Source: Acidimicrobiia bacterium
GTDB lineage: Bacteria > Actinomycetota > Acidimicrobiia > Acidimicrobiales > UBA8592
Direction of reading: 5' to 3'
Assembly: GCA_030431575.1 (NCBI GenBank)
Contig: JAUIIS010000003.1
Span: 1-61,278 of the forward strand
Length of the DNA: 61,278 nt
The position numbers were made by a program, and so were the translations under genes. The notes under the pieces are model-generated. The model had not been told where the DNA came from and ran no database searches. It saw nothing but the letters and a program-made list of their open reading frames with translations. Shown piece after piece: positions 35,612-43,914 of this stretch. Position 1 is the stretch's first letter. Every line of letters begins with the position of its first letter.

Positions 35612-36867
35612 TGCCCGCCATCTTTAGCCTCGACCCCCTGTTTCTTGGCGATGCCGGAAACCTCGAGATATTGGCCATTGTGTTGGCCAAGGTAGTCATT
35701 GCCTTTGCGGGGTTGATGGTCTCGGTGATGCTGATGGTTTGGTGGGAACGCAAGTTCATTTCCGACCTCCAAAACCGCATCGGCCCAAACCGCGCTGGGC
35801 CATTCGGCATTCTGCAGACTCTGGCCGACGGCATCAAGCTCTTCTTCAAAGAAGACCTCATCCCCGACCAATCCGACCGTTTCGTGTTCAAGCTGGCCCC
35901 CTACCTGTCATTGGTCCCAGCGTTCTTAGTGTTTGCTGTGGTCCCTATTGGGGGTGACTTCAGCAATGGTGGTGACGGCCTCATCTCGGTATTTGGCAAC
36001 GACACCTACGTGCAGCTTGCTGATCCCCACATCGGCATCTTGTTTGTACTGGCCATGTCGTCCATTGCCGTCTATGGCATCATGCTTGCCGGTTGGTCAT
36101 CAGGATCGAAGTACCCGTTGCTTGGCTCGGTTCGAGCCTCGGCGCAGATGGTCTCCTATGAAGCAGCCCTGGGCCTGGCGCTTGTTGCGGTCTTGCTCAA
36201 GACCGGCTCGCTATCCACCACAACCATCGTGCGCGAACAGGCTGGCGAAGGCCCTGAGTTCTTGGGCTTGTTCCCCATGCCCGATTGGAACGTCATCGTG
36301 TTGGGCGTGGTGCCCTTCATCATCTTCTTCATTGCCACGACCGCCGAACTCAACCGGCCTCCGTTCGACCTGGTTGAGGCCGAGCAAGAGATCGTGGGTG
36401 GCTTCCACACCGAATACAGCTCCATTCGCTTCGCCCTGTTCTTCTTGGCCGAATTCATGAACGTGGTCACCATGTCCGCGGTCATGGTCACCCTGTTCTT
36501 TGGTGGTCCCGCTGGTCCGGACCTTGGGGTGTTGCCTGCAGCCCTGTGGGGATTCGTGTGGTTCTTTGCCAAGTTGTTCGTCTTCTTGTGCTTGTTCATT
36601 GGCTTGCGTGGCACGCTGCCTCGTTTGCGCTACGACCAGCTCATGGACTTGGGTTGGAAGCTCCTGATCCCCTTGGCCCTCGGCTGGGTCCTCTTCTTGG
36701 CAACCCTCGACGTCTTTAGCGATCGAGGTTGGACCAGTGGCGGCGAACGCCTCGTGGTCACCGGAGTCTTCCTAGCGGCCATGTTGGTGTTTGCTGGTTT
36801 GTTGATGGTTGCCATCAGTAACGGCAAGAAAGCCCGCGAACGCGACGGCGAAGAGGTGTTCGGATAA
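35611..36867 (+). CDS. nuoH: NADH-quinone oxidoreductase subunit H (cluster 1)
   Basis: 418 residues, ND1 membrane subunit at the quinone entry site. Seen: WWERKFISDLQNRIGPNRAGPFGILQTLADGIKLFFKED, YGIMLAGWSSGSKYPLLGSVRASAQMVSYEAALGLAL, NRPPFDLVEAEQEIVGGFHTEYSSIRFALFFLAEF and RGTLPRLRYDQLMDLGWKLLIPL. It is about 75 residues longer than NuoH2, through loop and C-terminal additions. One-base overlaps at both ends. Confidence 0.95.
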   Translation: MPAIFSLDPLFLGDAGNLEILAIVLAKVVIAFAGLMVSVMLMVWWERKFISDLQNRIGPNRAGPFGILQTLADGIKLFFKEDLIPDQSDRFVFKLAPYLSLVPAFLVFAVVPIGGDFSNGGDGLISVFGNDTYVQLADPHIGILFVLAMSSIAVYGIMLAGWSSGSKYPLLGSVRASAQMVSYEAALGLALVAVLLKTGSLSTTTIVREQAGEGPEFLGLFPMPDWNVIVLGVVPFIIFFIATTAELNRPPFDLVEAEQEIVGGFHTEYSSIRFALFFLAEFMNVVTMSAVMVTLFFGGPAGPDLGVLPAALWGFVWFFAKLFVFLCLFIGLRGTLPRLRYDQLMDLGWKLLIPLALGWVLFLATLDVFSDRGWTSGGERLVVTGVFLAAMLVFAGLLMVAISNGKKARERDGEEVFG

Positions 36868-37571
36868 TGGGTATTTTCGATCCACTGAAGGGCTTCAAGG
36901 TCACCTTCGGCAAGCTCAACAAACGCTCCGACACCGGGGCCATTGTTACCACCGACTACAAGGCTGGTAAGGGTTTCGCAAAAGGCGCCACCGACGAGAA
37001 GCGGCCAAAGGCCACGCGCCTGCACGGTCGTCACGTGCTGAACCGTTACGAAGACGGTATGGAGAAATGCATCGGCTGCGAGCTCTGCGCTGGCGTGTGT
37101 CCTGCAAAGTGCATCTACGTGCGCGGCGCAGACAACGATCCCGAGAACCCGACTTCCCCGGGCGAACGTTTCGGGTTTATCTACGAGATCAACTACTTGC
37201 GCTGCATCCATTGCGACCTCTGTGTCGAAGCATGCCCCACCCAGGCGATCACCGAATCCAAACTCTTCGAGTTCTCGTTCAGTAGCCGCGAACAGGCCAT
37301 CTACACCAAAGACGAGCTAGTGGTCGACGACAACGGCATGCCCCAGAAGCTGCCTTGGGAAGACTGGCGCCCGGGCGAAGACGAAAACACCAGCGCCTGG
37401 ATGCGTGCCACCTCGCCCAGTGGAAGTGCCGCCTACAGCGGCCGAGTCGGCTGGAGCGGCGAACTGGGCTACGGGGTCCGTGCCCCTGAGGCTGGCCAAA
37501 CTGCTGAAACCACTCCAGCCCCAGAAGCTGAGCCAACCCCACAACTCGATGCTGCGGGGGAGGGCCATTGA
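36867..37571 (+). CDS. nuoI: NADH-quinone oxidoreductase subunit I (cluster 1)
   Basis: 234 residues. Two [4Fe-4S] sites (N6a/N6b): CIGCELCAGVCP (C68, 71, 74, 78) and CIHCDLCVEACP (C113, 116, 119, 123). The C-terminal 60 residues are an acidic, Pro/Glu/Ala-rich tail (ETTPAPEAEPTPQLDAAGE) not found in NuoI2. It joins the NuoG chain to NuoB. Confidence 0.95.
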   Translation: MGIFDPLKGFKVTFGKLNKRSDTGAIVTTDYKAGKGFAKGATDEKRPKATRLHGRHVLNRYEDGMEKCIGCELCAGVCPAKCIYVRGADNDPENPTSPGERFGFIYEINYLRCIHCDLCVEACPTQAITESKLFEFSFSSREQAIYTKDELVVDDNGMPQKLPWEDWRPGEDENTSAWMRATSPSGSAAYSGRVGWSGELGYGVRAPEAGQTAETTPAPEAEPTPQLDAAGEGH

Positions 37572-38302
37572 TGGAAGCCATCGTCTTCTTTGTTAGCGCC
37601 GCCATCATCTTGGCCGGAGGGTTGGGCGTCATTGTCCTGCGTAACCCGGTACACGCAGCGCTCTCTCTTGTAGCCACCTTGTTTGGTGTCGCCGTGTTGT
37701 TCATCGATATGGAGGCGTACTTCTTGGCGGCGGTGCAAGTCATTGTGTACGCCGGCGCCATCGTGGTGCTGTTCTTGTTTGTCATCATGTTGGTTGGCGT
37801 CGATAAGGCCGAAGACATCTACGCCGAACCCATCATCAAGCAACGCCAGTTTGCGGCGCTGGCCGCGGCTGGCATGCTCATCTTGGTTGCGCTGGTTGGC
37901 GTTGCTTTTGCCGGCGATGTCACTGGTCAACCGTCTAACGAAGACATGACCATCTCCCGAGCCATCGAGAACCCCGACGGCACCACCACGCCAGCCGAGA
38001 CCAGCAACATCAACCAGCTAGCCGAGGCACTGTTTACCGACTACGTGTTCGCCTTTGAGATCACCGCTTTGCTGCTCACCATTGCGGTGGTTGGTGCTGT
38101 GGTGTTGGCCCGTCGCCCAAAGGGTGACCTCCAGCCGCTTCCCGATGTTGAGCCCTCCTGGGCGCTGCGCAAACCACGCGCCGTTACCCCGACCGAAGCC
38201 ACCGACCCCTCGGCCGGCGACGATGCCGATCAAGACCCAGACGAGACAACCGTGGACCAAGCAGCAACCGATGGCGCCGAGACTGACGAGGCCAAGGCAT
38301 GA
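37571..38302 (+). CDS. nuoJ: NADH-quinone oxidoreductase subunit J (cluster 1)
   Basis: About 243 residues from ATG 37571 (a TTG at 37568 is in frame). ND6 family: FFVSAAIILAGGLGVIVLRNPVHAALSLVATLFGVAVLFIDMEAYFLAAVQVIVYAGAIVVLFLFVIML includes the pi-bulge helix. A long acidic C-terminal tail (about 190-243, DPSAGDDADQDPDETTVDQ) is unusual for NuoJ. It overlaps nuoK by 4 nt. Confidence 0.92.
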   Translation: MEAIVFFVSAAIILAGGLGVIVLRNPVHAALSLVATLFGVAVLFIDMEAYFLAAVQVIVYAGAIVVLFLFVIMLVGVDKAEDIYAEPIIKQRQFAALAAAGMLILVALVGVAFAGDVTGQPSNEDMTISRAIENPDGTTTPAETSNINQLAEALFTDYVFAFEITALLLTIAVVGAVVLARRPKGDLQPLPDVEPSWALRKPRAVTPTEATDPSAGDDADQDPDETTVDQAATDGAETDEAKA

Positions 38303-38616
38303 TTCTTGGACTCACCATCACCACTAGCTACTACCTGGCCCTGTCGGCCATGTTGTTTGTCCTTGGCGCCTTCGGCGTCATGGTGCGCCGCAACCCGCTG
38401 GTGATGTTCATGTGCGTCGAACTCATGCTCAACGCGGTGAACATCTCCTTTGTGGCCTTTGGTGATTCCATGGACGACATCCGAGGCCAAGTGTCGGTGT
38501 TCTTTGTCCTGGTCGTCGCAGCTGCTGAGGTCGTGATTGGCTTAGCGATCGTGGTGGCTATCATGCGTCGCCGCCCCAAGATCACCGCCGACGACATTTC
38601 GGTGTTGAGGGGCTAG
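38299..38616 (+). CDS. nuoK: NADH-quinone oxidoreductase subunit K (cluster 1)
   Basis: 105 residues, three helices, ND4L family. The two buried glutamates of the proton path are visible in FMCVELMLNAVNISFVAF and VAAAEVVIGLAIVVAIMRR. Typical length. Confidence 0.94.
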   Translation: MILGLTITTSYYLALSAMLFVLGAFGVMVRRNPLVMFMCVELMLNAVNISFVAFGDSMDDIRGQVSVFFVLVVAAAEVVIGLAIVVAIMRRRPKITADDISVLRG

Positions 38617-38621
38617 TCATC

Positions 38622-40604
38622 ATGGAACATCTTCTCTGGGTTATCCCCGCCTTCCCCCTCGTCGGCTTCCTGACCTTGATGGTTGCTGGACGCCGCATGG
38701 GCGAGCCCATGGCCGGTTGGTTCGCGACCTCAATGGTGGGCGGCGCGTTTGCGGCAACCGCAGCCGTCTTCTTTGGGTTGTTGGGCCGCGACACCGGTGA
38801 ACGGGTCTATGAGTTCACGCTATTTGAATGGTTGCCCTCGGGCGAATTCAGTGTCAGCTTCGGCTTCCTGGGCGACCCGCTGTCCATCGCCATGGCGTTG
38901 TTCATTACCGGTATCAGCACCCTGATTCACCTCTACGCCATTGGCTACATGCACGGCGACCCGAACTTCTCGAAGTTCTTCTTGTACCTCAACATGTTCG
39001 TGTTCTCCATGCTGATGCTGGTCATGGGCGACAACATGTTGTTGACGTTCCTTGGCTGGGAAGGCGTGGGCGCTTGCAGCTACTTCTTGATCTCGTTCTG
39101 GTTTGGTGACGAGGCAAACGCATCGGCTGGCAAGAAGGCCTTTGTGACCAACAGGGTCGGCGACTTTGGGTTCATGCTGGCCATGTTCTTGGTGTTCTTC
39201 ACCGTTGGTTCGCTCAACTACTCCGACATGTTCTTGTCGGTCATGAGCCCCGATGGCATCGCTGAGTCAACCGCGACCGCCATTGTGGTGTTGTTGTTTG
39301 TTGGCGCGGCAGGCAAGTCAGCCCAGTTCCCGCTCTATCTCTGGCTGCCCGACGCAATGGCGGGCCCCACACCAGTCTCGGCGCTCATCCACGCTGCCAC
39401 CATGGTGACCTCGGGCGTCTACTTGCTCACCCGCATGAACCCGGTCATAGCCGAATCAGCGAATTGGGCCCCGGACATGATTGCCTGGATTGGCCTGTTC
39501 ACCGCACTCTTTGCGGCCACCATCGCAGTCGCTCAGAACGACATCAAGAAGGTGTTGGCCTACTCAACGGTCAGCCAGCTGGGCTTTATGTTTGTTGCTG
39601 TTGGTTCGGGCCTCTACGTTGCCGCCATCTTTCACATGATCACGCACGCCTTCTTCAAGGCGCTGCTGTTCCTGGGCGCCGGCTCTGTCATTCACGGCAT
39701 GGACGACGACCAGGACATGCGTCACTACGGGGCGCTCTCGAAGGCCATGCCAATTACCGCGGCCACCTTCATCGTGGGTTGGCTGGCGATCTCTGGCGTG
39801 CCCCCATTCTCGGGCTTTTGGTCCAAGGACGAAGTGCTCCTCGCTGCCTACGAGAACAACTTCGTGCTGTGGCTGCTTCTGTTGCTTGCCGCGATCATGA
39901 CGGCGTTCTACATGAGCCGCCTGGTATTCATGACCTTCTTTGGCGAAGCCCGCTGGAGCGATGGTCACGACGCCGAAGCTGTCGACGGCGAGATCGCAGC
40001 CGCAGAGGATGCCGACGACGACGCCACCGTCGAGGCCGCCGCAGAGGCACCCAGCCGTGAGTACCACCCCCACGAGTCGCCCTGGCAGATGTGGGTGCCC
40101 CTCGTGGCGCTCGCAGGTCTAGCTGCCGTTGGCGGCGTGTTGAACCTGCCCTTCAGCCACGACACCAAACTCCTCGAGAAGTGGCTCGAACCCATCTTGT
40201 TCGGTAACGAGGTCCACATCACCGCCTCCACTGGCACCAAGTGGCTGCTTGCCATCTTTGCCATCGTGGGCGGCGTTGTCGGGATCGGCTTGGCCGCTGC
40301 GGCCTATCTGCGTAAGCGGATCGACACCAAAGCCATCGAAGCACCGATCTTGGCCCAAGGGTGGATGTACGACAAAGCAGTCACTGACTTCATGGGCGGC
40401 CCTGGCCGACGCATGTTCGATGCCGCAACCTGGTTCGATGCCAACATCATCGACGGAGCCGTCAAGGGCACCGCGCGCATCACAACGACCGTCGGCTCGA
40501 GGCTACGTCTGGCTCAAACCGGCCTGGTGCGCACCTACGCACTTGGGGTCGTGGTTGGCACCGTCATCTTGGTGACGTACTTCGTGGCAAGGATGAGTTT
40601 CTGA
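38622..40604 (+). CDS. nuoL: NADH-quinone oxidoreductase subunit L (cluster 1)
   Basis: 660 residues, ND5 antiporter-like subunit. Proton-path residues: glutamate in LGWEGVGACSYFLISFWF, lysine in GKSAQFPLYLWLPDAMAGPTPVSALIHAATMVTSG and the broken helix region NDIKKVLAYSTVSQLGFM. A His/Asp/Glu-rich loop (about 445-486, DGHDAEAVDGEIAAAEDADDD) is inserted late in the chain, at the same place as a His-rich loop in NuoL2. The long C-terminal helix region follows. Confidence 0.95.
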   Translation: MEHLLWVIPAFPLVGFLTLMVAGRRMGEPMAGWFATSMVGGAFAATAAVFFGLLGRDTGERVYEFTLFEWLPSGEFSVSFGFLGDPLSIAMALFITGISTLIHLYAIGYMHGDPNFSKFFLYLNMFVFSMLMLVMGDNMLLTFLGWEGVGACSYFLISFWFGDEANASAGKKAFVTNRVGDFGFMLAMFLVFFTVGSLNYSDMFLSVMSPDGIAESTATAIVVLLFVGAAGKSAQFPLYLWLPDAMAGPTPVSALIHAATMVTSGVYLLTRMNPVIAESANWAPDMIAWIGLFTALFAATIAVAQNDIKKVLAYSTVSQLGFMFVAVGSGLYVAAIFHMITHAFFKALLFLGAGSVIHGMDDDQDMRHYGALSKAMPITAATFIVGWLAISGVPPFSGFWSKDEVLLAAYENNFVLWLLLLLAAIMTAFYMSRLVFMTFFGEARWSDGHDAEAVDGEIAAAEDADDDATVEAAAEAPSREYHPHESPWQMWVPLVALAGLAAVGGVLNLPFSHDTKLLEKWLEPILFGNEVHITASTGTKWLLAIFAIVGGVVGIGLAAAAYLRKRIDTKAIEAPILAQGWMYDKAVTDFMGGPGRRMFDAATWFDANIIDGAVKGTARITTTVGSRLRLAQTGLVRTYALGVVVGTVILVTYFVARMSF

Positions 40605-42301
40605 TGTCTGGTTTCATCTTCGCCGCCGAAGCCGCTGAAGCATCAGCGCTGTCGTTTCCCCTTATCCCCGCGCTTATCGCGCTGCCCCTCATTGGCGCCC
40701 TCGTTGTTGGGCTGATCCCAACCGCACGCGACGGCATCCACCAACAACTTGCGGTGCTCTTCTCGGGTGCGGCGGGTGCTATCAGCGTCTGGGCCTTGGT
40801 CGAGTTCGACAAAACCGATGCTGGCTTCCAGTTTGTGTCTCAGCAGGATTGGGTGGCAGATCTTGGCATCCAGTGGTTGGCAGGGATCGACGGCATCACG
40901 TTGTTCTTGGTCGTCCTAACGGGTCTCCTTTTTCCTTTGACCATGGTTGCGGTGAACCCGGGCCACGATCACAAGCCCTATTTCATCTGGCTACTTATTC
41001 TGCAATCTGGTTGTTTCGGCGTGTTTGTGGCTCTCGATCTCTTCATGTTCTTTGTGTTCTTCGAGATCGTCTTGGTCCCTATGTACTTCCTCATTGGCAA
41101 GTGGGGCCACGGCAACGCAAAGTACGCAGCAAACAAGTTCTTCTTGTTCACCATGGCTGGTTCGGCGCTCATGTTGGTGAGCATCGTGACTCTGGTGTCG
41201 CTCCAGGCACGCGAGTCCGGTAACGCAGCCACCTTCAGCGTGGTCGACATTGCCGAGAACCTCGCTATCGGCCAAGGGACGGCCCGCTGGCTGTTCTTGG
41301 GCTTTGCGTTGGCGTTCGCAGTGAAAGTACCGATCTTTCCGCTGCACACGTGGCTGCCCGACGCCCACACCGAAGCCCCGACGGCAGGTTCGGTCATTCT
41401 CGCCGGCGTCATGTTGAAGCTCGGCACCTACGGTTTTCTGCGTTTCGGGCTTTATCTGTTCCCTGAGGCCTCAAACTACTTTGCACCCGTCTTCTTGACC
41501 TTGGGCGTGATCGGGATTGTGTATGGGGCGGTGGTTGCCACCATGCAAAAAGACCTCAAGCGGTTGGTGGCCTACTCGTCGGTTGCTCACTTGGGCTTCA
41601 TTGTGTTGGGTACGTTCTCGCTGAACAGCCAAGGTATCCAGGGTGGCTTGGCGCAGATGATCAACCATGGCATTTCAACCGGTGCGTTGTTCTTGCTGGT
41701 TGGCTGGCTGTACGAGCGCCGCCACACCCGCCAGATCGCCGAACTCGGCGGCATCCAGAAGGCGGCTCCAGTGTTTGCTGGCGTGTTCACCCTGGTGATG
41801 TTGTCGTCCATTGGCCTGCCCGGCCTCAACGGTTTCGTGGGCGAATTCTTGGTGCTGCTTGGCGCCTTCACGGCGCACCGCTGGTGGGCAGTTGTGGCCA
41901 CCGTGGGCGTGATCTTGGCGGCCTTGTATCTGCTGTGGGCCTACCAGCGGGTATTCCACGGACCGACCGAGGGCGACAACGCTGATACGCCCGACCTTTC
42001 GGTCTGGGAGGGCGTTGTCATTGCCCCGCTGCTGGTCGGCATCGTGTTCTTGGGTCTCTACCCCAAGCCCATGCTCGAACGCATGGAGCCTGCAATTGAT
42101 CGCTTGGTCGAACATGTCGAAGCCGGTGTCGGCGGCGACTTCACCGAGCCAGTCCCGACAGTGGGCGAGTCGGGCACGTTCTCAGAGCTAGTCGAAACCA
42201 CCCATGCCGAGCACGAAGAGCACGGCAGTCACAGCGACGAACACGGCGATGAGGACCACAGTGACGAAGAAGATCACGGTGACGAAGAAGGGGGCGAATG
42301 A
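40604..42301 (+). CDS. nuoM: NADH-quinone oxidoreductase subunit M (cluster 1)
   Basis: 565 residues, ND4 antiporter-like subunit. The key glutamate is in FFEIVLVPMYFLIGKWG and the lysine in FAVKVPIFPLHTWLPDAHTEAPTAGSVILAG. The last 35 residues form a striking His/Glu/Asp tail (for example EEHGSHSDEHGDEDHSDEED), able in principle to bind metal ions. NuoM2 lacks it. The end overlaps nuoN. Confidence 0.95.
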   Translation: MSGFIFAAEAAEASALSFPLIPALIALPLIGALVVGLIPTARDGIHQQLAVLFSGAAGAISVWALVEFDKTDAGFQFVSQQDWVADLGIQWLAGIDGITLFLVVLTGLLFPLTMVAVNPGHDHKPYFIWLLILQSGCFGVFVALDLFMFFVFFEIVLVPMYFLIGKWGHGNAKYAANKFFLFTMAGSALMLVSIVTLVSLQARESGNAATFSVVDIAENLAIGQGTARWLFLGFALAFAVKVPIFPLHTWLPDAHTEAPTAGSVILAGVMLKLGTYGFLRFGLYLFPEASNYFAPVFLTLGVIGIVYGAVVATMQKDLKRLVAYSSVAHLGFIVLGTFSLNSQGIQGGLAQMINHGISTGALFLLVGWLYERRHTRQIAELGGIQKAAPVFAGVFTLVMLSSIGLPGLNGFVGEFLVLLGAFTAHRWWAVVATVGVILAALYLLWAYQRVFHGPTEGDNADTPDLSVWEGVVIAPLLVGIVFLGLYPKPMLERMEPAIDRLVEHVEAGVGGDFTEPVPTVGESGTFSELVETTHAEHEEHGSHSDEHGDEDHSDEEDHGDEEGGE

Positions 42302-43857
42302 TGCTGAACATCTTGGCCCAGCCACCAACCGACGCAATCCCCACGCCCGACGTGGCCTGGTCTGGCCTGATGCCCCTGCTGATCCTCAGCGGAGGTGCGG
42401 TGCTGTTGTTGACCATCGTGTCGCTGGCAAAGGACTTCATTCCCCGCTGGTTCACCCCCATCTACACGGTGCTTATTGGCATCGCCACCGGTGTGGCAGC
42501 CATTCCGTTATGGCTACGTGTCACCGACACCCCTAGCGCCGCCGACCCCAACAACGGGCCGTTCGCCACGCTCGATAGCTCATTTGGCGTCGACGGCTTT
42601 TCGGTGTTCTTCACGATGTTGTTCGCTGCAGTGGTTGTGCTGGTGGCTCTGCTTGCCAACGACTACCTGCGTCGCGAGGACATCGACGGCCCCGAGTTCT
42701 ACGTCTTGATGATGCTCTCGGCCTCCGGTGGCATTGTGATGGCCAGCGCCAACGATCTCATTGTCATGTTCCTCGGACTCGAGATCCTCTCCATAGCCGT
42801 CTACGTGATGGCCGCAATGCACAGCCGCCGCATCGAGTCCCAAGAAGCAGGCATGAAGTACTTCGTGCTTGGTGCGCTTTCCTCGGCAGTGTTCTTGTAC
42901 GGCATCGCGCTGACCTATGGCGCCACCGGCTCTACCAACCTTGTCGAGATCCGAGAGTTCCTCTCCAACGTCATCCTGCTCAACGACGCGTTGTTGCTGG
43001 CTGGTTTTGCGTTGTTGCTGGTGGGATTTGGCTTCAAGGTGGCTGCGGTCCCGTTCCACTCCTGGACCCCCGATGTCTACCAAGGTGCCCCAACCCCTGT
43101 GGTCGGTTTCATGGCATCCGCGGTCAAGGCCGCTGCCTTTGCTGGCATGCTCCGCGTGTTCTGGCTCACCTTCGGCAGCTACCGCACCGACTGGCAGCCC
43201 GTCATCTACGGCCTGGCCATCGCCACCTTGCTTGTTGGCTCGTTTGTGGCCATCGTCCAGACCGACGTCAAACGGATGCTGGCCTACTCGTCCATTAGTC
43301 ACGCCGGCTACCTGCTGGTGGGTGTGCAAGCTGCCACCAACGAGGGCACAGCCACCGTGCTGTTCTACTTGGCCGCGTATGCGTTCATGGTCATTGGCAG
43401 CTTCACCGTTATCACTTTGGCCACCGGGCCCGGCGATGCAAAGACGTCGCTTACCGACATTGCGGGGCTTGCCCGTACCCGCCCGGTCCTCGGCATAGCG
43501 CTCACGGTGTTCTTGCTTGGACAGGCAGGGGTGCCGTTCACCTCGGGGTTCTTTGCCAAGTTCTATGTCATTAGTGCCGCCGCCGACGCCAACTCCTACG
43601 GTCTGGCCATCGTGGCAATGTTGGCCGCAGTGGTGGCAGCGTTCCTTTACCTTCGTATCATGATGGCAATCTGGCTTGATGGTGACGAAGTTGCGGATCC
43701 AACCGAGCTAGCTGCGGCCAAGGCGGGGATTCCGGTCCCATGGGGCGCTGCTGTGGTGCTCGTCGTCACGGTTGGGTTCACCTTGGTATTCGGGCTTTGG
43801 CCGGAACCAATGATCGAGATGGCTCGGGACGCAGTCCCAGCGCTCGCCATTGGGTAA
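42298..43857 (+). CDS. nuoN: NADH-quinone oxidoreductase subunit N (cluster 1)
   Basis: 519 residues, ND2 antiporter-like subunit and last gene of cluster 1. Motifs: MFLGLEILSIAVYVMAAMHSRRIESQEAGMKYFVLGALSSA, FKVAAVPFHSWTPDVYQGAPTPVVGFMASAVKAA and DVKRMLAYSSISHAGYLLVG. Two adjacent ATGs (42298, 42301) could start it. No strong terminator was seen in the 57 bp before the next gene. Confidence 0.95.
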   Translation: MMLNILAQPPTDAIPTPDVAWSGLMPLLILSGGAVLLLTIVSLAKDFIPRWFTPIYTVLIGIATGVAAIPLWLRVTDTPSAADPNNGPFATLDSSFGVDGFSVFFTMLFAAVVVLVALLANDYLRREDIDGPEFYVLMMLSASGGIVMASANDLIVMFLGLEILSIAVYVMAAMHSRRIESQEAGMKYFVLGALSSAVFLYGIALTYGATGSTNLVEIREFLSNVILLNDALLLAGFALLLVGFGFKVAAVPFHSWTPDVYQGAPTPVVGFMASAVKAAAFAGMLRVFWLTFGSYRTDWQPVIYGLAIATLLVGSFVAIVQTDVKRMLAYSSISHAGYLLVGVQAATNEGTATVLFYLAAYAFMVIGSFTVITLATGPGDAKTSLTDIAGLARTRPVLGIALTVFLLGQAGVPFTSGFFAKFYVISAAADANSYGLAIVAMLAAVVAAFLYLRIMMAIWLDGDEVADPTELAAAKAGIPVPWGAAVVLVVTVGFTLVFGLWPEPMIEMARDAVPALAIG

Positions 43858-43914
43858 GTCCAACACGCCACACCACATAGGTCCTTTGGCCTAGCTGGCA
43901 CCCAATATCTGCCC

